The translations under genes and the position numbers were made by a program. From contig OY723238.1 of the NCBI GenBank assembly GCA_963210315.1, positions 2,108,001 to 2,172,000 of the forward strand: DNA of 64,000 bases. Reading direction: 5' to 3'. Every line of letters starts with the position of its first letter. Position 1 is the first letter of the stretch. This document shows positions 10,319 through 19,500 of this stretch, piece after piece. Below the pieces are notes generated by a model. It was not told the origin of the DNA. It made no database searches and worked only from the letters and a program-made list of their open reading frames with translations. This DNA is from Rhynchopus euleeides (Eukaryota > Euglenozoa > Diplonemea > Diplonemida > Diplonemidae).

Positions 10319-11785
10319 ATGTTCGGGCACAGCGTGAAAGATCTGTTTGGCGAGGTGATAGACACCGACTCGGGTGCCAACGGGGGCAAAGGTGGGAAGC
10401 GGAAGGGGCCTGATGGCCGAAGCCTCGACCCTGATGTCATTCAACGTACCCCCCACTGGATGTCGGAGAACCCGAAGTGGCTGGAGCGCAAGGTGCTGGA
10501 GGACGAGGGCTACGTCCAGAAGGAGGTCAAACCCACGGAGCGCCTGGTGGAAGTCGAGCTGACGGATGAGGAGATCAAGCGCGCGGAGGAGATGTGGGAG
10601 CAGTTCGGCGGCACTGCACACTGCAACCACGAGCGGTACGACACCTCTGACAGCGAGGCACAGCAGCCAGACACGAAGAGGCGCAAGAAGGGGGCTAAAA
10701 AGAGGGCAGCCGTTCAGCACATCACAGCGACGGATGATCCAGACACTGGAGCCGCCGCGCCTCTGCTCGACTCGCTGCAGCCAGGTCCGGCTGCCCCACA
10801 GGAGGAGGCGGTGCCTGCCAACCCGCGTCTCTACAATTTCTGCCTCAACCGCAAGTGCCCCTCGTATGGCGTGTTCGATCTGAATGTGCAGCAGCGCTGG
10901 GGGGGAGAGTGCTGTCACGGGAAGCAGCCGCTGCCCAACCAGCCCGGCATGGCAGAGGGTGCGGGCGGGATGGGGGAGGAAGGCGAAGATGACGACGATG
11001 ATGGTGACGATGAGGAGGCTGACTGGGACATCACCGATGCCGACATTGCGGAGCTGATGCAGGAGGACCCGGAGACGGCAGACATACTGCAGAGCATCAA
11101 GGGGGTCTACAGCACAATGCAGCCTGCCACTGCCACGCCTGCTGAGGTTGCGGCTGCGGCTGCAGCGCTGCTTGTCGCGGCTGCTGCGGGTGTGGAGGCG
11201 GAGGCGGAGGCGGACGAGAGCGAGGATGACGAGGAGGAGGAGGAGGAAGAGGAGGATGACCCCGCAGAGTTCGTCGGGAACTGCCACATGCTGATGCACG
11301 GGATGAGGGAGGCGCTGACCACGTTCGACGGGGTGGTGCACGATGTGGAGCCGTTTACGAGCCTCTTTGCTCGCATGAGCAGCCTTCTGGCTGACTTCCA
11401 GGCGAGCACCGGCATCGGTGCGCAGGAGGAGGCGAAGAAACTTCAGCCTTGCGTCACAGGCCAGTCGGAGGAAGGGAATGCAGCCCCAGAGGCTTGCTCT
11501 GCCGTGGCCCCAGAGGAGCCGCAGGATGCAGGGGCTGCTGCTGCTGCTGCCGGGTGTGGGTCGGAGGTGTCGGGAGACGCCCCGGCGGTGGCACCGCCAC
11601 AGCCGCAGGGGGTGGCTGTCCAGGAGGGCGCGCGGGCTCCCGTGGACCCCGCTGTGTATCAGCCGTTCAAGATTGCGTCCCTCGAGACGATCCGTGTCAT
11701 CAGGAGGGAGTTTAACATACACAAAAACAAGTCGCGTCCCCCGAAGACTCCTGTGGTGATAGACGGCAAGTCATACGACCTGTAG
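10319..11785 (+). CDS. Acidic low-complexity protein of unknown function
   Basis: Read from the ATG at 10319 the protein is 488 residues. I chose this start because the coding character (balanced composition, charged helices) begins there, just after a CCACACACAAGAGG leader, while the frame upstream is pyrimidine-rich noise. Residues 1-105 are charged, with a PxWMSENPKWLERKVLEDEG helix-like block. About 120-130 is a basic KRRKKGAKKR cluster that could be a nuclear localisation signal. At about 175-205 Cys residues occur in NFCLNRKCPSYG and GGECCHG, possibly a small metal site. Long Asp/Glu tracts sit near 220-235 and 305-320, with Ala-rich helices between them. The C terminus ends in a basic, conserved-looking IRREFNIHKNKSRPPKTP tail. 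A nuclear role is a guess. I do not recognise the family. Confidence 0.65.
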   Translation: MFGHSVKDLFGEVIDTDSGANGGKGGKRKGPDGRSLDPDVIQRTPHWMSENPKWLERKVLEDEGYVQKEVKPTERLVEVELTDEEIKRAEEMWEQFGGTAHCNHERYDTSDSEAQQPDTKRRKKGAKKRAAVQHITATDDPDTGAAAPLLDSLQPGPAAPQEEAVPANPRLYNFCLNRKCPSYGVFDLNVQQRWGGECCHGKQPLPNQPGMAEGAGGMGEEGEDDDDDGDDEEADWDITDADIAELMQEDPETADILQSIKGVYSTMQPATATPAEVAAAAAALLVAAAAGVEAEAEADESEDDEEEEEEEEDDPAEFVGNCHMLMHGMREALTTFDGVVHDVEPFTSLFARMSSLLADFQASTGIGAQEEAKKLQPCVTGQSEEGNAAPEACSAVAPEEPQDAGAAAAAAGCGSEVSGDAPAVAPPQPQGVAVQEGARAPVDPAVYQPFKIASLETIRVIRREFNIHKNKSRPPKTPVVIDGKSYDL

Positions 11786-12033
11786 GGTGGGTTGGAAGGG
11801 GGTGGGGGTGGGGGTGGGGTGTATCATGGGGTTTGTGTGTGTGTTTTATTGCTTCTTGCTTCCTTGTCCCTTGGATGCGTTGACGCTTCCGCAAGAAATC
11901 TGTCGCCAAGCGGTGTGTCTTTGGAAGCAACAGGTGACAGCTGACTGGGAACTGTCCCTTGGGAATTGAGCACTTTGTTCCGTGCTTGTATGGGGGTATC
12001 TCCGAGTATCGCCGAACGAATTGTACGTTTCTA

Positions 12034-13172
12034 AAACCCTGTGCCTGGAATTTTGTCCAAAAAATAACACGTTTTCGCACAAGGCAAAAAATGGTCAAAA
12101 ACCCCGAAAATCGGGTTTGTAGGGTATAGGTCCCCTGTCTGAAAATGCAAAATATGGCCCCGCAGGTGCCCCCAGAGTGATTTAAAATTGGAAAATTGAC
12201 ATTTTCCACCTACGGGAAATCCCCCAAAATAGGGGGTCCCCAGCCACGATCCCTAAAAAAATGTCCCGCGCGCCTCTAAGGCACTCTGGATTTTTATTAT
12301 GTCATCCAGATGTCACATCTGGGTCCAGGAACACCGGGTTTTGGCCTCAGGAAGTCGAAAAATATGTGTGGAAATTTTTATTCCTGACCAGGATCCCCTA
12401 AAAGGTCGATTTCCCCTGTTTACACATGGGGGATTTCATGCAACGCCCGCTCGTGTGCTGAGTGTGCTATCCGCGACGTGGACGCGGTCGCCCTCTTCCT
12501 CCCAGAAGCCACTGATCTCCCTCATCCAACTTCACCTCCGGATGTACGCGGCACGTGCTTGGGTTGTCCTGTCGCAGTGCAGCAGAAGTTCCCCTGTGCA
12601 CTACTGCCCAAGCCATTTTGGCTGCACGGAATATGCCACGCAGAGTCACGTGGTATCGCGTGACCAGCTCGTGAGGCTTGGTGCCCCGAATCGAATAGGC
12701 TGCGAGCTGCATTGCCTCGGTCAGTTGATGTCCTTGCGTGTGCATTTTTGTGCACAACAGTCCCTTGGGTATCTGCAGCGCAGGTGCCTGCACTGGACCA
12801 GAGGACTTCTGATTTGCCTCTGGCACTTGTGATCGGAACGGATGCGGCGACATGCCACGGTGCCCATGGATAGCCATGCCGGCACGAAAGTACGTTCACG
12901 ACGGTTGATTACCATTGCTGCACTCTGTCAGAACCCGAAGGGCCTCAGCTCACCTGAACGCCCACCAGGCCCCCCAGCAGGGGGTGAAACCAAAGGGTCC
13001 CCCCTGGGGTTTTTTGACCCAAAATTTTCGAATTCGACATGTCCCCGGGATTTCCACTATGTCGCAGATTTCGACCATTGGGTCAAGAAAACCTAAAAAT
13101 CTAGGGGGGAGGTGCTGAAGGATTGCACTGAAAATTTTTTCTAACTCGGTCAAAATTCCAGGCACAGGGTTT
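12034..13172. mobile_element. Possible 1.14 kb element with 25 bp inverted termini
   Basis: AAACCCTGTGCCTGGAATTT (start of the left arm, 12034-12058) is the reverse complement of the right arm (13148-13172), with a single mismatch over 25 bases. The right arm abuts TTTAAA and the left TAAAA, so a TTAA-type target like the neighbouring piggyBac element is conceivable but not proven. Inside is a hairpin at 13008-13093. No transposase is present. It could equally be two unrelated insertions of the same end. Confidence 0.45.
13008..13093. repeat. Imperfect hairpin
   Basis: GGTTTTTTGACCCAA (13008-13022) pairs with TTGGGTCAAGAAAACC (13078-13093) with one mismatch and one bulge. It lies within the putative element 12034-13172 and may be part of its secondary structure. 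Confidence 0.4.
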
Positions 13173-13394
13173 AAATTTTTTGAGAGTTGTGCAACAACGC
13201 AGGAAACTGTGCCAGTGCAGATCCTTGCAGAACTTCCCACACACTTCATGACAGGCGTGTGGGGTGTTCTCGCGATCGACGAATACCCTTCGGCTCTTTT
13301 TTGAGCACATTTATGATGCGTAAAAGTGTAGGAGTGCATCCGACGATCCTGTTCCTTTTCTGTGTGTCTAGCTATCTCGTGTTCACATGTGCTC

Positions 13395-13485
13395 CACACC
13401 CACATCAGAGCATCAGGCTCGAGGGTGGTGGAAGCGTCAACGCAACATTAAGGAAGAAGGAATCATGGTTGCTACGCTTTTCTCC
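13395..13485 (+). repeat. Dispersed direct repeat B, copy 2
   Basis: Matches 9407-9505 in ordered blocks, including GGTGGTGGAAGCGTCAACGC and GCTACGCTTTTCT. A weaker match to repeat A (CGATCCTGTTCCTTTTCTG) lies just before it at about 13343, in the same order as at 9270-9500. Confidence 0.65.
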
Positions 13486-14426
13486 TGTTTTTTACCAGAA
13501 CAGGGAACCTGTCAGTGGCAAAAATACAGGAGGCAGCGCTTGGGCAACAAATTCAACCTCCTCATACAGGCTGCGGAGTTGCTTTTGTTTTGCCCGGATT
13601 TGGCGCACAAACAACAGAACTTATCTTTTTTTTTTCCGAGTTACGAGCGACGAAGTGTGGCGGATTCGCGAAGGGACGAAGGATAACGGATGACACAGTT
13701 ACTGAAGAAAATGCCCCCCACTCACAGCTTTGCCGAAGACTTGCCAAAGGCGAATACCTGACACCACTTAAAGTTGTCATCCCTGTGCCAGACTGCGCTG
13801 GTGTCACTGTATTTGTGATGGCAGGAGGGTTTTCACTGGGGGGCGAAGGCCACAGCGGTTGCCCCCGCGAGTGTGCCGTAAGGTGCGGGGGTCGTCACGC
13901 GGGGGGACGGGAGGCAATCAGGGCCCGGGAACTACTTCCTTGGGGACAGCAATCAGAACGTAGAGGGCACAATTTCCTTCTCGGGGAAGGAGAAGCACAG
14001 GAACTTCCGAGAGCCCCGACGCTGGGGTGGGGAGGAGTGGGGGCAGGGTGTTGAAATCACACCAAAATCAGACGCCAGTCCACTCCCACACCCGCACGTG
14101 AATCTTGCTTGTGCTAAACGCACTTGCAGGTGACCAGAAGGATGTACAAACAGCACACCTGCAGCCAGAAGGCCCCGCCGCCTCAGACACGCGTCTGTTG
14201 ACATCTTGTCCGCCCACACGCACCTACCCACCATTGCAGCACCTTCACCTATATGTCAGAGGACTGTGGGGTTGTCAGGGAGGGAAGAATCTTTCTCGCA
14301 CCCTGGATCCATCCTGTCGGCCACGTCACGCCCCTGTGTTTCCTGGTGCCCTGTTGTGCCAATGCTGCCCACCAACATATCACCTTCACCCATGTCAGAA
14401 GCACACGTGTGTGCGTAGAACCGTGG

Positions 14427-14731
14427 GGTTGTCGTTGAGGGGAAGAGAGGGGAAGGATGGAAGTGTCAGTGCGTCATGTGGAGAGCGGGCGGAGCTGTGT
14501 CGTCGGTGTTGCGGATGGCGGGACCGTGCTCAGCCTGAAGGCGGATGCGGTCAAGGAGATGTTCGCGGGTTCCATCAACGCAGACCGGGAGGCTGCAGGG
14601 CTGGCGGCACGCATCGAAGGGTGTGACGAGGACCTGGACGATGCAGAGCGCGTTGCCAACACGGGTCTCGAGGTTGGGGATCCTGTCCAGCTCGTCCGCA
14701 GGTGGCCACACGTCAACGCTCCGACTGTCTA
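14427..14731 (+). pseudogene. Truncated duplicate of the WD40 gene 5' end (ubiquitin-like domain only)
   Basis: This 305 bp segment matches 1643-1947 almost base for base; I see only a handful of substitutions. It includes 30 bases of leader and about 91 codons from the ATG at 14457. Homology stops at the codon for the Tyr after the ubiquitin-like domain, before any WD40 unit. The frame stays open by chance to 15236 through inverted-repeat sequence that looks non-coding. The near identity implies a recent segmental copy or gene conversion. A free-standing ubiquitin-like polypeptide could still be made, so pseudogene is the likelier but not the only reading. Confidence 0.7.
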
Positions 14732-15227
14732 TGAACGCGGTAGCAACAACCAGGATGTCAACTGTCTGTGGGTCGAGTTAGGGTATGGCAAGTTTTGCGG
14801 GACCAGCGTGTACCGTAATATTGCACAGCTGGGCCAGCAAAAAAAATCGCATTGTCTCGACCTGCCCCTGACCAAAAATCATTATTTCGAGGTATCTGAA
14901 GGCACGGGCAGGCACGGGCACTCCCGAAATGCTCGCCAGGAGGTGGCAAATCGTATTTTTCACAAAAATCGGCCTGACGGCCCTCAACACAATACGATTT
15001 TCGCGAAAAATCGAAAAGAATTTCACCCCGAATTTTCGCCCAAAACACCATTTTTCCGCCCCCAGGCACACCCACACCCAGAAAAAAATGGGTTTTGGGC
15101 GAAATTTTGGGGTGCAGCATTTTCACTTTTTTGGGTGAAAAATGGCCTGGGGGGCCTACTTTGGGTGGTTTTCGAAGGGTTTTGGTACCCTCCAGACACC
15201 AGAATGGCACTGTCTGGAGGGGTTACT
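14732..15227. other. Inverted-repeat-rich non-coding segment between the gene fragment and the ribozyme
   Basis: It holds nested inverted repeats: AATCGTATT/AATACGATT (about 14948 and 14991); a long imperfect pair around TTTCGCCCAAAAC (about 15026-15055) and GTTTTGGGCGAAA (about 15081-15112); and CCCTCCAGACA/TGTCTGGAGGG (about 15188-15220). This is the pattern of a non-autonomous element end or a structured transcript. It ends directly at the twister-like RNA. Confidence 0.55.
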
Positions 15228-15347
15228 GCATGTTAAACCCCATTCTCTGCTCCCAAGGCAGGGCAGCTGCTGGTGAGTAGGTGGTACCTGGCACGTCCTT
15301 GACGTGTGGTGCTCCTCTCATCAGCAGCTGAGTGGTGAGGGGCATGC
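15228..15347 (+). ncRNA. Twister-like self-cleaving ribozyme, copy 1
   Basis: The core reads TTAAACCCCATT, CTCTGCTCCCAAGGCAG and, about 60 bases on, GAGTGGTGAGGGGC. P1 pairs 15228-15233 with 15342-15347. P2 pairs 15240-15245 (CCATTC) with 15330-15335 (GAGTGG). P4 pairs 15247-15250 or more with 15258-15261 around the loop TCCCAAG. The loop CCC (15252-15254) can pair with GGG at 15339-15342, as in the twister pseudoknot. An extra hairpin, CAGCTGCTG (15264-15272) with CAGCAGCTG (15322-15330), sits in the optional P5 position. The U|AA element after P1, the UCCCAAG loop and the GUGG...GAGGGG strand match the twister family as I know it; the expected cleavage site is between U15234 and A15235. The second twister pseudoknot is not obvious. 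The segment at 46392-46498 supports it by covariation. Confidence 0.6.
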
Positions 15348-15440
15348 CTCCATTTAACAGATTGTTAAGACTGTTGGAGTGCACGCCTCCTGAAGGTGTG
15401 GTGTTGGGCAGGACGAAAAGCCGACGGCTAGATACTCCTG
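15348..15440. other. Short unique spacer between ribozyme and satellite
   Basis: About 90 bases with an AACAGATTGTTAAGACTGTT imperfect repeat and a small AGCCG/CGGCT hairpin. No gene. It ends in TGTGCTGCAGGTTACGAGAG, where degenerate units of the satellite begin. Confidence 0.5.
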
Positions 15441-16560
15441 TGTGCTGCAGGTTACGAGAGGTTGCTGGAGGTTGCTAGAGGTTGCTGCAGGTTGCTGCAG
15501 GTTGCTGGAGGTTGCTAGAGGTTGCTGCAGGTTGCTGGAGGTTGCTAGAGGTTGCTAGAGGTTGCTCGAGGTTGCTAGAGGTTGCTGGAGGTTGCTAGAG
15601 GTTGCTGCAGGTTGCTGGAGGTTGCTGGAGGTTGCTGCAGGTTGCTAGAGGTTGCTAGAGGTTGCTGGAGGTTGCTAGAGGTTGCTGGAGGTTGCTAGAG
15701 GTTGCTGCAGGTTGCTGGAGGTTGCTGGAGGTTGCTGCAGGTTGCTAGAGGTTGCTGGAGGTTGCTAGAGGTTGCTAGAGGTTGCTGCAGGTTGCTGCAG
15801 GTTGCTGCAGGTTGCTGGAGGTTGCTGGAGGTTGCTGCAGGTTGCTAGAGGTTGCTGGAGGTTGCTGGAGGTTGCTGGAGGTTGCTGGAGGTTGCTGGAG
15901 GTTGCTAGAGGTTGCTGGAGGTTGCTGGAGGTTGCTGGAGGTTGCTAGAGGTTGCTAGAGGTTGCTGGATGTTGCTGGAGGTTGCTAGAGGTTCCTAGAG
16001 GTTGCTAGAGGTTCCTAGAGGTTGCTAGAGGTTGCTGGAGGTTGCTGGCGGTTGCTGGAGGTTGCTGCAGGTTGCTAGAGGTTGCTGGAGGTTGCTAGAA
16101 GTTGCTGCAGGTTGCTGGAGGTTGCTGCAGGTTGCTAGAGGTTGCTGGAGGTTGCTAGAGGTTGCTGGAGGTTGCTAGAGGTTGCTGCAGGTTGCTGGAG
16201 GTTGCTGGAGGTTGCTGCAGGTTGCTAGAGGTTGCTGGAGGTTGCTGGAGGTTGCTGGAGGTTGCTAGAGGTTGCTAGAGGTTGCTAGAGGTTGCTAGAG
16301 GTTGCTGGAGGTTGCTGCAGGTTGCTGCAGGTTGCTGCAGGTTGCTGGAGGTTGCTGGAGGTTGCTGGAGGTTGCTGCAGGTTGCTAGAGGTTGCTGGAG
16401 GTTGCTGGAGGTTGCTGGAGGTTGCTAGAGGTTGCTAGAGGTTGCTGGATGTTGCTGGAGGTTGCTAGAGGTTGCTAGAGGTTCCTAGAGGTTGCTGGAG
16501 GTTGCTGGCGGTTGCTGGAGGTTGCTGCAGGTTGCTAGAGGTGGCTGGAGGTTGCTAGAG

Positions 16561-19500
16561 GTTAATGGAGGTTGCTAGAGGTTGCTGGAGGTTGCTGGAC
16601 GTTGCTGGAGGTTGCTAGAGGTTGCTGGAGGTTGCTAGAGGTTGCTGGAGGTTGCTAGAGGTTGCTGCAGGTTGCTAGAGGTTGCTAGAGGTTGCTGGAG
16701 GTTGCTAGAGGTTGCTAGAGGTTGCTGGAGGTTGCTAGAGGTTGCTGGTGGTTGCTGGAGGTTGCTGGAGGTTGCTGGCGGTTGCTGCAGGTTGCTAGAG
16801 GTTGCTGGAGGTTGCTAGAGGTGGCTGGAGGTTGCTAGAGGTTGCTAGAGGTTGCTGGAGGTTGCTAGAGGTTGCTGGAGGTTGCTGGACGTTGCTGGAC
16901 GTTGCTGGAGGTTGCTGGAGGTTGCTAGAGGTTGCTAGACGTTGCTGGAGGTTGCTGGAGGTTGCTGGAGGTTGCTGGATGTTGCTGGAGGTTGCTGCAG
17001 GTTGCTAGAGGTTGCTAGAGGTTGCTGGAGGTTGCTGGCGGTTGCTGGAGGTTGCTGGAGGTTGCTAGAGGTTGCTGGAGGTTGCTAGAGGTTGCTGGAG
17101 GTTGCTGGCGGTTGCTGGAGGTTGCTGCAGGTTGCTAGAGGTTGCTGGAGGTTGCTAGAGGTTGCTGCAGGTTACTGGAGGTTGCTAGAGGTGGCTGCAG
17201 GTTGCTAGAGGTTAATGGAGGTTGCTAGAGGTTGCTGGAGGTTGCTGGAGGTTGCTGGAGGTTGCTGGAGGTTGCTAGACGTTGCTAGAGGTTGCTGGAG
17301 GTTGCTAGAGGTTGCTGGAGGTTGCTGGAGGTTGCTGGAGGTTGCTAGAGGTTGCTAGAGGTTCCTAGAGGTTGCTAGAGGTTCCTAGAGGTTGCTGGAG
17401 GTTGCTGGCGGTTGCTGGAGGTTGCTGCAGGTTGCTAGAGGTTGCTGGAGGTTGCTAGAGGTGGCTGGAGGTTGCTAGAGGTTAATGGAGGTTGCTAGAG
17501 GTTGCTGGAGGTTGCTGGACGTTGCTGGAGGTTGCTGGAGGTTGCTAGAGGTTGCTGGAGGTTGCTAGAGGTTGCTGCAGGTTGCTGGAGGTTGCTGGAG
17601 GTTGCTGGAGGTTGCTAGAGGTGGCTGGAGGTTGCTAGAGGTTGCTAGAGGTTGCTAGAGGTTGCTGGATGTTGCTGGAGGTTGCTAGAGGTTCCTAGAG
17701 GTTCCTAGAGGTTCCTAGAGGTTGCTAGAGGTTGCTGGCGGTTGCTGGAGGTTGCTGCAGGTTGCTAGAGGTTGCTAGAGGTTAATGGAGGTTGCTAGAG
17801 GTTGCTAGAGGTTGCTGGAGGTTGCTGGAGGTTGCTGGAGGTTGCTAGAGGTTGCTAGAGGTTGCTGGATGTTGCTGGAGGTTGCTAGAGGTTGCTAGAG
17901 GTTCCTAGAGGTTGCTAGAGGTTGCTGGAGGTTGCTGGCGGTTGCTGGAGGTTGCTGCAGGTTGCTAGAGGTGGCTGGAGGTTGCTAGAGGTTAATGGAG
18001 GTTGCTAGAGGTTGCTGGAGGTTGCTGGACGTTGCGGGAGGTTGCTAGAGGTTGCTGGAGGTTGCTAGAGGTTGCTGGAGGTTGCTAGAGGTTGCTGCAG
18101 GTTGCTAGAGGTTGCTAGAGGTTGCTGGAGGTTGCTAGAGGTTGCTGGAGGTTGCTAGAGGTTGCTGGTGGTTGCTGGAGGTTGCTGGAGGTTGCTGGCG
18201 GTTGCTGCAGGTTGCTAGAGGTTGCTGGAGGTTGCTAGAGGTGGCTGGAGGTTGCTAGAGGTTGCTAGAGGTTGCTGGAGGTTGCTAGAGGTTGCTGGAG
18301 GTTGCTGGACGTTGCTGGACGTTGCTGGAGGTTGCTGGAGGTTGCTGGAGGTTGCTAGAGGTTGCTAGACGTTGCTGGAGGTTGCTGGAGGTTGCTGGAG
18401 GTTGCTGGATGTTGCTGGAGGTTGCTGGAGGTTGCTGCAGGTTGCTAGAGGTTGCTAGAGGTTGCTAGAGGTTGCTGGAGGTTGCTGGCGGTTGCTGGAG
18501 GTTGCTGGAGGTTGCTGGAGGTTGCTAGAGGTTGCTGGAGGTTGCTAGAGGTTGCTGGAGGTTGCTGGCGGTTGCTGCAGGTTGCTAGAGGTTGCTGGAG
18601 GTTGCTAGAGGTTGCTGCAGGTTACTGGAGGTTGCTAGAGGTGGCTGCAGGTTGCTAGAGGTTAATGGAGGTTGCTAGAGGTTGCTGGAGGTTGCTGGAC
18701 GTTGCTGGAGCTTGCTGGAGGTTGCTAGACGTTGCTAGAGGTTGCTGGAGGTTGCTAGAGGTTGCTGGAGGTTGCTGGAGGTTGCTAGAGGTTCCTAGAG
18801 GTTGCTAGAGGTTCCTAGAGGTTGCTGGAGGTTGCTGGCGGTTGCTGGAGGTTGCTGCAGGTTGCTAGAGGTTGCTGGAGGTTGCTAGAGGTGGCTGGAG
18901 GTTGCTAGAGGTTAATGGAGGTTGCTAGAGGTTGCTGGAGGTTGCTGGACGTTGCTGGAGGTTGCTGGAGGTTGCTAGAGGTTGCTAGAGGTTGCTGGAG
19001 GTTGCTAGAGGTTGCTGCAGGTTGCTGGAGGTTGCTGGAGGTTGCTAGAGGTGGCTGGAGGTTGCTAGAGGTTGCTAGAGGTTCCTAGAGGTTCCTAGAG
19101 GTTGCTAGAGGTTGCTGGCGGTTGCTGGAGGTTGCTGCAGGTTGCTAGAGGTTGCTAGAGGTTAATGGAGGTTGCTAGAGGTTGCTGGAGGTTGCTGGAC
19201 GTTGCTGGAGGTTGCTAGAGGTTTATGGAGGTTGCTAGAGGTTGCTAGAGGTTGCTGGACGTTGCTGGAGGTTGCTGGAGGTTGCTAGAGGTTGCTAGAG
19301 GTTGCTGGAGGTTGCTAGAGGTTGCTGCAGGTTGCTGGAGGTTGCTGGAGGTTGCTGGAGGTTGCTAGACGTTGCTAGAGGTTGCTGGAGGTTGCTGGAG
19401 GTTGCTGGAGGTTGCTAGAGGTTGCTAGAGGTTGCTGGAGGTTGCTGGCGGTTGCTGGAGGTTGCTGCAGGTTGCTAGAGGTGGCTGGAGGTTGCTAGAG

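Larger units (their letters stand above)
11786..14426. other. Intergenic region with repeats, no supported gene
   Basis: About 2.6 kb without a credible gene. It contains the possible inverted-repeat element 12034-13172, an internal hairpin (13008-13093) and repeat B copy 2 (13395-13485). At about 14238-14426 there are degenerate upstream copies of the WD40-gene leader (CACCTTCACC...TGTCAG followed by CCGTGGGGTTGTC-like sequence). Open frames up to 179 codons show no domain. Confidence 0.5.

Noticed and set aside
10238-11722. 494-codon open frame on the minus strand
   Set aside because: It is the antisense shadow of the acidic-protein gene; its Leu/Arg-rich translation mirrors Glu/Asp/Ala codons on the plus strand.
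14732-15236. C-terminal half of the 259-codon frame that begins with the duplicated ubiquitin-like domain
   Set aside because: It runs through inverted repeats and poly-A/T-like tracts and has no protein-like pattern; it is treated as chance read-through.
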